From positions 1-7,911 of the forward strand of contig JAUZQA010000180.1 in NCBI GenBank assembly GCA_030705665.1: a stretch of 7,911 bases of DNA, in the 5' to 3' direction. The stretch comes from Bacillota bacterium. Its GTDB lineage: Bacteria > Bacillota > Bacilli > Bacillales_B > DSM-18226. Below, piece after piece: positions 1-5,763 of the stretch (positions are counted from its first letter, which is position 1; each line of letters begins with the position of its first letter). Both the position numbers and the translations under genes were made by a program. The notes beneath the pieces are model-generated. The model was not told the origin of the DNA and did no database searches. It saw nothing but the letters and a program-made list of their open reading frames with translations.

Positions 1-677
1 GGAGCAATATAGGAATACATCACCCCATATCCTAACTGCCAAAAGAACGTTATACCAAGTCCCATCAGGATTTTCGGATTCTTTAAAAATGCTAGTTGCT
101 TTCCTAGAGGAACGGCATCCGTACCATTTGTAACAGGAATCGTTCGTATAACTAAGAGGATTGCAAATAAGCTAAGAACGCCAATACCTACGAAGATTAG
201 CTTCCAATTGTATGCTGTGGCTATTACTCGGCCAATTGGTACACCGATGATGATAGCAGAACTAAACCCAAGTAAAACGGTGCCAATGGCACCTGCTTGT
301 TTCTCTGGAGAAGCTAATTTGGCAGCGGCGGTCTTGGCGGCTATAGCAAAAACTCCACTACCCAGAGCAAGTATCATTCGTGAGACGATTAAAAGACCGA
401 AACCCGGAAGGATAATTGTTGTAGCACTGCCAACGATCATTAAAACTAGAGAAAACATTAACAACTTCCGCTGATTCATTTTTGTCGTCGCCATTACAAC
501 GAGTGGGGACCCGAACGCATTTGCAAGAGCAAATACGGTAATAAGTTGCCCTGCCGCCGATACCGACACATGAGCAGAAGAGGCTACTTTATCCAGAATG
601 CCTGCAATGACATATTCAGATGTACTGACCATAAAGGTAATGATAGCCAGCATGTAAATTTTCCAGTTGTTTTTCAT
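1..677 (-). CDS. MFS transporter, DHA1/AraJ-like efflux permease (3' end cut by window)
   Basis: This encodes the N-terminal 225 residues of a major facilitator superfamily permease; the rest lies beyond position 1. Hydrophobic helices are visible at about residues 6-27, 40-62, 72-92, 94-118, 130-150 and 158-179. The stretch VSAAGQLITVFALANAFGSP (about residues 38-58) is typical of the 12-helix drug/sugar efflux group that includes AraJ, YdhP and NepI. The motif-C-like GVPIGRVIATAYNWKLIF (about 145-162) is typical of antiporters. By family knowledge it would export a small molecule using the proton gradient; the substrate cannot be read from sequence. It is the third gene of a minus-strand operon, 38 bp after the aldo/keto reductase. 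An in-frame ATG at 704 would add nine residues, but the G-rich stretch at about 691-701 lies between the two ATGs, so the start at 677 is preferred, with some doubt. Confidence 0.9.
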   Translation of the reverse strand, partial: MKNNWKIYMLAIITFMVSTSEYVIAGILDKVASSAHVSVSAAGQLITVFALANAFGSPLVVMATTKMNQRKLLMFSLVLMIVGSATTIILPGFGLLIVSRMILALGSGVFAIAAKTAAAKLASPEKQAGAIGTVLLGFSSAIIIGVPIGRVIATAYNWKLIFVGIGVLSLFAILLVIRTIPVTNGTDAVPLGKQLAFLKNPKILMGLGITFFWQLGYGVMYSYIA

Positions 678-715
678 AACCTTCTTAAATCCCCCCTCCC
701 CCATTCATTACTTGT

Positions 716-1579
716 TTATTTTAATTTCCCGCCAAAGACCGGGAAGAAGCTATGCTCACCATAATTCTGGATAGGCTCTACATTCTTCAAAGTCTCCATA
801 TCCTCATCGCTGATTGCAAAATCAAGCGCTAAATTGTTTCTCATGTGATCTAGATTTGCCGTCTTTGGAATTACAACAAGACCAAGTTGGATATCATATC
901 GCAGGCAAAGCTGAGCAACAGACACTCCATACTTATCAGCTATAACTTTAACCTCGGCATTTTCGAGAACTGCACCGTGGGCAATTGGTGAATATGCCTC
1001 TAACAGGATGTCATGCTTCTGGCAGAATTCGATTAGTTTCAAAGGAGTATTGCTCACATGTGCCAATATCTGATTTACCATAGGCTTGATCTGACAGCTT
1101 GCAAGAATATTCTCGACATCATCCTGAAGAAAGTTAGAAAGACCGATTGCCTTTACCTTTCCTTTCTTATAAGCATCCTCCAAAGATTTCCATACTTCTT
1201 TGTTTTCCTCGAAGTAACGGTTCTCCTCCCGAAATTCCATCCAAGGCTGCGGGCTGTGGATAATCAGAAGATCAATATAATCCAGACCTAATTTTGCTAA
1301 TGACTCATCAATGGACTTCGTAACTGCATCATAGGTCTTTGCTTCTGCAGCAACCTTTGTCGTAATGAAAAGTTCTTCTCTTGCGACACCGCAGGAACGA
1401 ATTCCTTCGCCTACACCAGCTTCATTCATATAAGCCTGAGCAGTATCAATATGGCGATATCCGATCGATACCGCATCACGCACAGCCTGTGCCGCCTGGG
1501 CATCGTCAATAAGCCAGGTGCCAAGACCTAATTTTGGAATTTCTACACTATTTGATAATTTAAACGTTTCGTTAAACAT
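716..1579 (-). CDS. Aldo/keto reductase (AKR family, diketogluconate-reductase-like)
   Basis: This is a 287-residue NADPH-dependent aldo/keto reductase, expected to be cytosolic and to reduce aldehydes or ketones to alcohols. The catalytic tetrad is visible: Asp45 and Tyr50 in HIDTAQAY, Lys75 in FITTKV and His108 in LLIIHSPQPW. GLGTW (18-22) and GLSNF (146-150) are barrel signatures, and IPKT (237-240) with the following Arg-Asn-Asn is the cofactor phosphate-binding region. Length is normal for the single-barrel family. The usual NQxEYHP segment reads NQILAHVSNTP (169-179), so substrate preference may differ from well-studied members. The ATG at 1579 has AAAGGAG eight bases upstream (1588-1594). 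It lies 53 bp downstream of the CMD-family gene and just before the MFS gene, so it is likely co-transcribed with both. The exact substrate is unknown. Confidence 0.95.
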   Translation of the reverse strand: MFNETFKLSNSVEIPKLGLGTWLIDDAQAAQAVRDAVSIGYRHIDTAQAYMNEAGVGEGIRSCGVAREELFITTKVAAEAKTYDAVTKSIDESLAKLGLDYIDLLIIHSPQPWMEFREENRYFEENKEVWKSLEDAYKKGKVKAIGLSNFLQDDVENILASCQIKPMVNQILAHVSNTPLKLIEFCQKHDILLEAYSPIAHGAVLENAEVKVIADKYGVSVAQLCLRYDIQLGLVVIPKTANLDHMRNNLALDFAISDEDMETLKNVEPIQNYGEHSFFPVFGGKLK

Positions 1580-1632
1580 GTTTTTGTCTCCTTTACATTG
1601 GTTTTCCTATTTCTCGACCCTACTCTAATTTC

Positions 1633-2388
1633 TTAGTTTTCTGGAATAATCTGATTTACGCAATTTAATGCGTTCAGTGTTCTCGGAAAGCCCATATAGG
1701 GAAGGCAATGTGTAATCGCGGTTATTATGGTTTCTTTGTCATTGCCCACATTTAGATTACCTTGGACGTGTGACTTAACCTGGCTCTCACAACCGCCCAG
1801 AGTGCTGATCATACAGAGTGTCAACAGCTCCCGTGTCTTCAAATCAAGTCCGTCACGGGTGTAAAAGTCTCCAAAGCAAAAGGAAGAAAGATATTCCTGA
1901 ATATGCTTTTGATTCGCTGGGGCATTCTCTTGCATTTTTGCGATGACATCTCCAAAAATCTCTACTTGTGTGGCAAGTCCTTTCTCAAAACGATGATCTT
2001 CTTCTATATTCTTTTGGCTTTCAATTGGCAAACCGATATTTTTTGCTTTGAAAACCTCATTGACTTCATTGATGGCGTTTAATGTTTTAGGAAACCCAAT
2101 ATACGGGGCGCACTGGTAAACGGCCTCTTTGATTTCTATCGGTATCAGCCCCACATTCAAAGCTGCCCCAACATGTGCCCTCAGCTGAGGTAAAGTCTGG
2201 TTTGTAGTAAGAACAACTAGAGTGATAAGTTCACGTTGTTTGTCATCAAGATTACCTTGATAGAAAACTTCTCCAAAAATAAAGCGGCTAAGAATATCCT
2301 GGAAATCAGGATCAGTAGCGTATGCGGCTGGTACCCCATTTCCAAATAACTGTTTGTATTTTTCCTTGCTCTTTTCAACGCGGTCCAT
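1633..2388 (-). CDS. Carboxymuconolactone decarboxylase (CMD) family protein with two CMD domains
   Basis: This 251-residue protein consists of two tandem CMD/AhpD-like helical domains. Domain 1 is about residues 30-113 and domain 2 about 160-247. The duplication is plain: RELITLVVLTT...AHVGAALNVG and PYIGFPKTLNAINEVN in the first half match RELLTLCMIST...SHVQGNLNVG and PYMGFPRTLNALNCVN in the second. Neither half has the CxxC pair of peroxidase-type AhpD, so a thiol-redox AhpD role is unlikely; gamma-carboxymuconolactone decarboxylase-like or unknown lyase/isomerase chemistry is the alternative. The start is set at ATG 2388 because AGGAGG (2396-2401) sits seven bases upstream. The longer ORF from 2409 would put that ribosome site inside the gene. 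It is the first gene of the operon with the aldo/keto reductase and MFS permease. Function beyond the family is not established. Confidence 0.92.
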   Translation of the reverse strand: MDRVEKSKEKYKQLFGNGVPAAYATDPDFQDILSRFIFGEVFYQGNLDDKQRELITLVVLTTNQTLPQLRAHVGAALNVGLIPIEIKEAVYQCAPYIGFPKTLNAINEVNEVFKAKNIGLPIESQKNIEEDHRFEKGLATQVEIFGDVIAKMQENAPANQKHIQEYLSSFCFGDFYTRDGLDLKTRELLTLCMISTLGGCESQVKSHVQGNLNVGNDKETIITAITHCLPYMGFPRTLNALNCVNQIIPEN

Positions 2389-2395
2389 AAATAAG

Positions 2396-2401
2396 CCTCC
2401 T
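2396..2401 (-). promoter_or_regulatory. Shine-Dalgarno site that sets the CMD gene start
   Basis: A perfect AGGAGG on the minus strand, seven bases before the ATG at 2388. It lies inside the longer reading frame that begins at 2409, which argues for the shorter 251-residue product. Confidence 0.85.
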
Positions 2402-2471
2402 GTTTCCAATTTAATTTGCTTCTAGTATTCCAAAAGATAGCTATACACGAATCTTTAAAAATGAATATCGA

Positions 2472-2483
2472 TTGATTAATCAA
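2472..2483. promoter_or_regulatory. Palindromic operator candidate in operon leader
   Basis: TTGATTAATCAA is a perfect 12-bp palindrome. It begins about 13 bases downstream of the -10 box of the minus-strand promoter, so a bound repressor would block transcription there. Related TTGA/TCAA half-sites recur at 2544-2577. Assigning it to the decayed TetR-type regulator next door is inference; perfect AT-rich palindromes of this length can also occur by chance. Confidence 0.4.
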
Positions 2484-2495
2484 CGTCTGTTTATA

Positions 2496-2523
2496 ATTAT
2501 AAAAAAGCCCTTCACACTTTCAA
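2496..2523 (-). promoter_or_regulatory. Sigma-A promoter of the CMD-AKR-MFS operon
   Basis: On the minus strand TTGAAA (2518-2523) and TATAAT (2496-2501) are separated by 16 bp: a five-of-six -35 box and a perfect -10 box. Transcription would start near 2489, giving a leader of about 100 bases before the CMD gene. The -10 box sits inside a 14-bp AT palindrome (2490-2503). Confidence 0.75.
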
Positions 2524-2543
2524 TGGTTAAATTAAAGCAATTC

Positions 2544-2577
2544 GTTGAATACTCAACAAATCAATAAAAATTGTTGA
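2544..2577. promoter_or_regulatory. Cluster of TTGA/TCAA inverted repeats between operon and regulator remnant
   Basis: Two overlapping dyads are visible: GTTGA-4 bp-TCAAC (2544-2557), and TCAACAA (2553-2559) paired with TTGTTGA (2571-2577) across 11 bp. They share their core with the palindrome at 2472-2483 and lie between the divergent operon promoter and the TetR-like remnant, where a local repressor would normally bind. They could be operators; there is no direct proof. Confidence 0.35.
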
Positions 2578-2599
2578 TTATCTTTAGAAAGATCGGTGA

Positions 2600-2715
2600 A
2601 TGAAAATGTCAAAAGTTGATAGAAGAATAGACAAAAGACTATAAAAAATGCTGTAACTGAGCTGATTTCCGAAAAATAATTTTTCAGCCAGGCTCTGGAA
2701 TTTGTAAATGAATAA
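2600..2715 (+). pseudogene. Remnant of a TetR/AcrR-family repressor gene
   Basis: The frame from ATG 2600 reads MKMSKVDRRIDKR and then stops at 2642. Adding one A in the AAAA run near 2633-2636 joins it to IKNAVTELISEK (2641-2676) in the adjacent frame. The combined peptide closely resembles the first helices of TetR-type DNA-binding domains, which typically open with a KVDRR...T..AIKNA..EL..EK pattern. A TAA follows at 2677; eleven more codons in the same frame end at TAA 2713-2715, three bases before a hairpin. This could be the original C-terminus left by an internal deletion. A normal TetR protein has about 190 residues, so no functional product is expected. It is divergent from the CMD-AKR-MFS operon, the classic place for its repressor. 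The family call rests on pattern recognition of about 25 residues. Confidence 0.6.
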
Positions 2716-2717
2716 CA

Positions 2718-2754
2718 AAAATCGTGTGGTAGGTTTTTATTTCCACACGATTTT
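2718..2754. terminator. Perfect 12-bp hairpin, probable terminator
   Basis: AAAATCGTGTGG (2718-2729) and its exact complement (2743-2754) flank a 13-base loop. It starts three bases after the last stop of the TetR-like remnant, suggesting it was that gene's terminator. The U-rich tail is better on the minus strand (TTTTTGTTATT), so it may instead or also end transcripts coming from the collagen-like gene. Confidence 0.55.
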
Positions 2755-2828
2755 GAACATTATATTATTTTATCCTGTTGCAAATCCTCTCTTAAATATG
2801 AATGTTATGGAAGGGGAATTTCTGAAAG

Positions 2829-2933
2829 ATGCTAACGGGCTATATGATTCTGGTAGCAATCTGGCTGTTCGGATTTGTTGGCTTTTTGCTATTTATTCCA
2901 CACAATTTTCAGTACAGTTTTGACAACTGGTGA
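2829..2933 (+). CDS. Possible 34-residue single-helix membrane peptide
   Basis: An ATG at 2829 opens a 34-codon frame. The product begins MLTGYMILVAIWLFGFVGFL, has one continuous hydrophobic segment (about residues 5-23), and ends in a polar, aromatic tail, HNFQYSFDNW. GGAAGGGG upstream (about 2810-2817) is 11-12 bases from the ATG, a little far for a ribosome site, and a TGA lies two codons before the start. The composition looks protein-like, but the frame is short and I know no matching family. It may be a real small membrane peptide, the relic of a larger membrane protein, or chance. An overlapping 71-codon frame (2708-2923) is less convincing. Confidence 0.25.
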   Translation: MLTGYMILVAIWLFGFVGFLLFIPHNFQYSFDNW

Positions 2934-2983
2934 ATTAATCTTGGAAAAATAATTCACTCAACTCATTAAATACGTTATCGTTT

Positions 2984-3433
2984 TTAAAAACACGTAAACG
3001 AAACAATTCTCCTTGTATCTATTCCAAAAATCATCCAGTACCAACCATTCCATCTGAAACCAGCAACGGATCTAGGACCTACGAAAATGGGATAAAACCA
3101 AAACCCTTCACCATTGTTGAGCCATATAAAAGTATTACGAAACAGGCACAACCTAATGGCTCCTGGATCCACGGCAAATGGTGAAGCAGCTGCTTGTTGG
3201 GGAATAAATGATGGAGGAGGAGCAGTTGGAGCTTGTGGAATTTGTGATCCGGGTAGACCTGGTTGACCTGGTAGACCCGGTGAACCTGGTAAACCTGGTA
3301 GACCTGGTAAACTTGGTAAACTTGGTAAACCTGGAGGTCCCCCAAACTCGGGTCCTGGTAAACCCGGCAAACTTGGAAATTGACGCCCCGGCTGCTGATC
3401 ATCATATATATAAGAGTATGTCTGATTATCCAT
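2984..3433 (-). CDS. Collagen-like Gly-Leu-Pro repeat protein with aromatic C-terminal domain
   Basis: This is a 149-residue protein in three parts. A short polar head (residues 1-19) is followed by a collagen-like Gly-X-Y tract rich in Leu-Pro (about 20-63), with several interruptions such as PEF and SLPSLP. A Pro/Gln/Ala linker (64-90) leads to a compact, Trp/Phe/Tyr-rich C-terminal domain (91-149) containing [20 protein letters not shown] and a final Cys-Phe. I recall similar C-terminal domains behind collagen-like or Pro-rich tracts in Bacillus proteins, but no firm function. There is no signal peptide or LPXTG anchor. Surface or spore-coat placement is therefore inference; collagen-like proteins of spore formers often sit there. 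The start at 3433 has AAGGTGGTGATC upstream, a long match to the 16S rRNA tail. It appears monocistronic. Confidence 0.85.
   Translation of the reverse strand: MDNQTYSYIYDDQQPGRQFPSLPGLPGPEFGGPPGLPSLPSLPGLPGLPGSPGLPGQPGLPGSQIPQAPTAPPPSFIPQQAAASPFAVDPGAIRLCLFRNTFIWLNNGEGFWFYPIFVGPRSVAGFRWNGWYWMIFGIDTRRIVSFTCF
3245..3373 (-). repeat. In-gene short tandem repeats coding Gly-Leu-Pro
   Basis: Roughly 9-bp units of the type GGTAGACCT / GGTAAACCT (plus-strand view) repeat imperfectly through the collagen-like tract and keep the coding frame. Such arrays can change length by slippage, so repeat number may vary between strains. The repeat also keeps other frames open on both strands, producing spurious ORFs. 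Confidence 0.8.
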
Positions 3434-3820
3434 TTAAAAGATCACCACCTTATCTTAATTAAATCTCTAAAGTATTAGTATGTTGAACTGTTCTTTTGTG
3501 AAGCTTATTCGCAGTCTATTTGCTGCTCTTAGGCTACATATACAATAAGCTGCATCGCCAATCCTATCAAAGGTGGATTATTTTGTTAGAAATATTTCCA
3601 GACATTTTTTACAGGGTTTTGAACTACAACGAAAGTCGCAGATTATAAAAATAGCTGTTTCAAATAATGGTAAGAGGTCCTATGATTGGCCGCACTCCCA
3701 CCTATTTAGTCACCTTTTTTCGAAAACAGAAGGAAATCTTCATATTTTATCTAATAATCATATAAAAGCAACAAACTTTATTTTTATGTTTGATACTTTT
3801 AAAAAAGGTGGGGTGGCAAA
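3434..3820. other. Intergenic region between the collagen-like and unknown genes
   Basis: About 390 bp with no convincing gene. It should hold the divergent promoters of the collagen-like gene (minus) and the unknown gene (plus). On the minus strand a CATACTAAT box (3474-3482) has an AC-containing -35-like element 14-15 bp upstream (CACA, 3497-3500), loosely like a sigma-K sporulation promoter. On the plus strand TCATATT (3740-3746) and CATATAAA (3759-3766) resemble sigma-E boxes but are only 12 bp apart. Both matches are weak. A 21-codon frame from TTG 3582 has a fair ribosome site but no other support. Confidence 0.4.
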
Positions 3821-3846
3821 TTGGCTTTTTCTAAGGTATTGAAATT

Positions 3847-3853
3847 AGGAGGG
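3847..3853 (+). promoter_or_regulatory. Shine-Dalgarno site favouring the ATG start at 3860
   Basis: AGGAGGG lies six bases before ATG 3860. An upstream in-frame TTG at 3821 has its own weaker site (AAGGTGG, 3805-3811, nine bases away), so either start, or both, may be used. Confidence 0.6.
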
Positions 3854-3859
3854 AAAGTC

Positions 3860-4528
3860 ATGAAGGTAGTGACAGACCTTCAAGACACAGTTAAAACTGA
3901 AAAGGAAAATTTGGTTAAGTCTGAAGTTGCATTAGATGAAGTTGGAGATGTCGCTGACGAAGGAACCGCAAAGAGAAAGTTTACACGTAAAAAGAGGAAA
4001 GGTACTGCAAGTTTTTCTCCTATCCCACAGCCAGAAACTGAAAATAAAGAGGAAATTTATGAATGGATTTATAAAGAAAGCACGAATATTTTTTCCCAAT
4101 TACGTGAAAACATTAAAGAAGCATGTGAGCTCAACCCGCAATATAGCAGCATTAAATTTAGAATTTATGATGACACGCTGATCTTTCATGTTCCAAGTGA
4201 TGCAGGTGATGATTGGGGATATTTTAAGGATTTCGTATTAATAGAATCTTTTGCATTGCAGTATCGTCTTGAAAAACTAAACAAATATAATTTCGATCAT
4301 GAGGATTTAAAGCGAATAACGGAAGCAAAAGAAAAAGTAAAATCATTAAGCCATCCACCGTCTAATATGTCTTTAGCCAATCGATTTTATAAAACAGATA
4401 AATTACTTGCAGCATACTTTTCTCGGGAGTCGTTGATGAAACTTTTATTCAAATTTACAACGGAAGAAGAATATGAAAAAGTCATGATTAACAAGGTTCA
4501 AAAAAAAATGGACTTAAATAAAAGTTAA
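3860..4528 (+). CDS. Protein of unknown function, charged, 222 residues (235 from a TTG at 3821)
   Basis: I do not recognise this protein. Numbering from the TTG, it has an amphipathic N-terminus, an acidic stretch (about 35-48), a strongly basic patch (KRKFTRKKRK, 51-60) and a Pro-containing linker. A mixed alpha/beta region follows from about 76 to 230, with notable aromatic residues (YEWIY, DDWGYF). The last 50 residues are rich in Lys and Glu and probably helical. There is no signal peptide, membrane helix or recognisable catalytic motif, so it is probably cytosolic; the basic patch could bind nucleic acid or acidic partners, but that is speculation. The ATG at 3860 is preferred for its ideal ribosome site. 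The TTG at 3821 would add MAFSKVLKLGGKV. A strong terminator follows the stop by 22 bp, so the gene seems to stand alone. Codon use looks like the rest of the window. Confidence 0.8.
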   Translation: MKVVTDLQDTVKTEKENLVKSEVALDEVGDVADEGTAKRKFTRKKRKGTASFSPIPQPETENKEEIYEWIYKESTNIFSQLRENIKEACELNPQYSSIKFRIYDDTLIFHVPSDAGDDWGYFKDFVLIESFALQYRLEKLNKYNFDHEDLKRITEAKEKVKSLSHPPSNMSLANRFYKTDKLLAAYFSRESLMKLLFKFTTEEEYEKVMINKVQKKMDLNKS

Positions 4529-4550
4529 TGGTTTCCAACCTATCAAAAGA

Positions 4551-4580
4551 GCGATCCTTTACAAAAAGGATCGCATTTTT
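4551..4580 (+). terminator. Rho-independent terminator after the unknown gene
   Basis: GCGATCCTTT and its exact complement AAAGGATCGC form a 10-bp stem around an ACAA loop, followed by ATTTTTAT. This is a textbook intrinsic terminator on the plus strand, 22 bp after the stop at 4528. Confidence 0.93.
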
Positions 4581-4709
4581 ATCTATTAAATACCCTTTCC
4601 TATTTTCCATGGTCATATTATTCTTCTCTCCTTTGGTATAGAATGAATAAAGTATACGAGAGAAAAAGTCGAGAATATTTTCACATAAATCGTTAGGAGT
4701 ATTATAAAA

Positions 4710-5450
4710 ATGGAAAAAATCGCTGTTATTTCGGATATTCATGGAAATATCCCTGCACTGGAATCAGTGCTTGCTGATATCGATTCAAGGCACATCAAGA
4801 GAATTATTTGCCTTGGTGACTTAGTTGGTAAGGGTCCACAATCAAGCTTGGCGATACAAATCATCCAAAAGCGTTGTGACACCGTAATTAGGGGCAATTG
4901 GGATGATTTTTTTCCTAAACCTCAAGAATCGAAGACAATCCAATGGCATCAAAACCAATTAACGAAACAACAAATGCATTTTTTAAAAGAGCTGCCGTTT
5001 TCGGTAGAGTTTATGATGAGCGGAAAACTAGTCAGAATGTTTCATGCTTCACCGCGGAGTGTGTATGAACGAATACAACCGTGGGACACACTCGACCGGC
5101 GTTTAAGTATGTTCGAAAACACAGAATCAACGGAAAATATTGCAGCTAACAGGCAACCGAATGTCGTCCTCTATGGAGATGTTCATAACGCCTACCAGCA
5201 GATCATTAACGGAAAAACTTTATGCAACGTAGGCAGCGTTGGAAATCCGCTTGACATCACCCAGGCTTCCTATGTCATTCTTGAAGGAGAGGTTAATCAA
5301 GCCGAAAATGGCGTTTTTTCGATTCAGTTTGTTCGTGTACCCTATGATATTGAATTATCGATACATTTAGCCAAAGAAGCTGAAATGCCCGAGCTTGAGG
5401 AATACATACAAGAGTTAACGACAGCAAAATATAGAGGTTCCAAAAAATAG
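4710..5450 (+). CDS. Calcineurin-like metallophosphoesterase (YfcE/MJ0936-type)
   Basis: This 246-residue protein has the ordered metal-binding motifs of the calcineurin-like phosphoesterase superfamily: DIHGN (Asp9, His11), GDLVGKGP (Asp37), GNWDD (Asn63), FHASP (His112) and GDVHNAY (Asp157, His159), followed by GSVGNP (175-180). All expected dinuclear-metal ligands appear present, so the enzyme should be active, hydrolysing phosphomono- or diesters in the cytosol; the natural substrate is unknown. Length is slightly above the roughly 165-180 residues of the minimal YfcE type because of an insert (about 115-150) and a C-terminal helical tail. AGGAG (4695-4699) precedes the ATG by ten bases. 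It is transcribed alone: a terminator lies upstream and only minus-strand small genes lie downstream. The nearest relatives are described simply as metallophosphoesterase family proteins, so no symbol is given. Confidence 0.93.
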   Translation: MEKIAVISDIHGNIPALESVLADIDSRHIKRIICLGDLVGKGPQSSLAIQIIQKRCDTVIRGNWDDFFPKPQESKTIQWHQNQLTKQQMHFLKELPFSVEFMMSGKLVRMFHASPRSVYERIQPWDTLDRRLSMFENTESTENIAANRQPNVVLYGDVHNAYQQIINGKTLCNVGSVGNPLDITQASYVILEGEVNQAENGVFSIQFVRVPYDIELSIHLAKEAEMPELEEYIQELTTAKYRGSKK

Positions 5451-5451
5451 A

Positions 5452-5491
5452 GAAAATTGAATGGAGAGTCCGCCTCTCACCTTCTATTTTC
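5452..5491. terminator. Imperfect hairpin just after the phosphoesterase stop
   Basis: GAAAAT...ATTTTC outer arms and a GAGAG-TCCGC-CTCTC inner stem form a long imperfect hairpin beginning one base after the stop at 5450. It lacks a T-run on the plus strand (A-rich sequence follows), so terminator function for the phosphoesterase transcript is only possible, not clear. Confidence 0.3.
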
Positions 5492-5537
5492 AAAAAATAA
5501 AAGAGCACCATAAAAAAATGAGGTGTTTTTATGGTGC
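5491..5537 (-). terminator. Intrinsic terminator of the small minus-strand Cys/His gene
   Basis: GCACCATAAAAA (5505-5516) pairs exactly with 5526-5537 around a nine-base loop. Reading on the minus strand it is followed by TCTTTTATTTTTT, the expected U-rich tail, and it starts 32 bases past the stop of the 52-residue gene. This terminator is independent evidence that a minus-strand gene is transcribed here. Confidence 0.8.
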
Positions 5538-5569
5538 CATCATCGGAACACCCTATTCTACCTTAATAA

Positions 5570-5728
5570 CTAAACTTCATCCTCTCGCTCCGTGACTACT
5601 TTTTCATGGCTACATCGGCTGCACATATACCATGTCGCAATATATCCCCATCCATCGGGTTTCTGAATTGTTTCCTCATAAACGTGACCTTTTAATTGGC
5701 AAATGATTTTCGCTAATAAACTCATCAT
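5570..5728 (-). CDS. Small Cys/His protein, zinc-ribbon-like, 52 residues
   Basis: A short gene with good expression signals: GGGAGG precedes two consecutive ATGs (5728 and 5725), and an intrinsic terminator follows the TAG. The product starts MMSLLAKIICQLKGHVYEET and carries Cys10-x4-His15, then DGWGY and a CSRC pair (Cys36, Cys39) near the C-terminus, followed by a charged tail. The C..GH...C-x2-C pattern recalls many tiny bacterial and phage proteins annotated as hypothetical or zinc-ribbon-like; zinc binding is inferred from ligand spacing only. The second ATG gives better spacing from the ribosome site and may be the real start (51 residues). It may be co-transcribed with the broken small gene just upstream (5764-5877). 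It converges on the phosphoesterase gene. No function is known to me. Confidence 0.8.
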   Translation of the reverse strand: MMSLLAKIICQLKGHVYEETIQKPDGWGYIATWYMCSRCSHEKVVTEREDEV

Positions 5729-5763
5729 AAAGACCTCCCTCAATTAAAAGTTGATTTTTAGGT

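Noticed and set aside
208..474. Plus-strand 88-codon frame
   Set aside because: It is antisense to the clear MFS permease gene; low-complexity hydrophobic antisense product with no ribosome site.
2734..2912. Two similar stretches (CCACACGATTTT at 2743 and CCACACAATTTT at about 2897) as possible direct repeats of a mobile element
   Set aside because: Only about a dozen bases match; no target duplication, transposase or terminal inverted repeat is seen.
3079..3462. Repetitive frames on both strands (3079-3405 minus, 3208-3462 plus)
   Set aside because: They are kept open by the 9-bp repeat of the collagen-like gene and encode VYQ or VDLVNL repeats; the Gly-Leu-Pro frame has the ribosome site and a structured C-terminal domain.
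3573..3842. Plus-strand 89-codon frame beginning with GTG
   Set aside because: No ribosome site at proper spacing, no family resemblance, and it runs over the ribosome site and start of the gene at 3821/3860.
4488..4742. Minus-strand frame including an internal ATG at about 4615 with AAAGGAG upstream
   Set aside because: The 42-residue version reads straight through the intrinsic terminator at 4551-4580 and the end of the opposite gene; ribosome-site spacing is long. A real small gene is not fully excluded.
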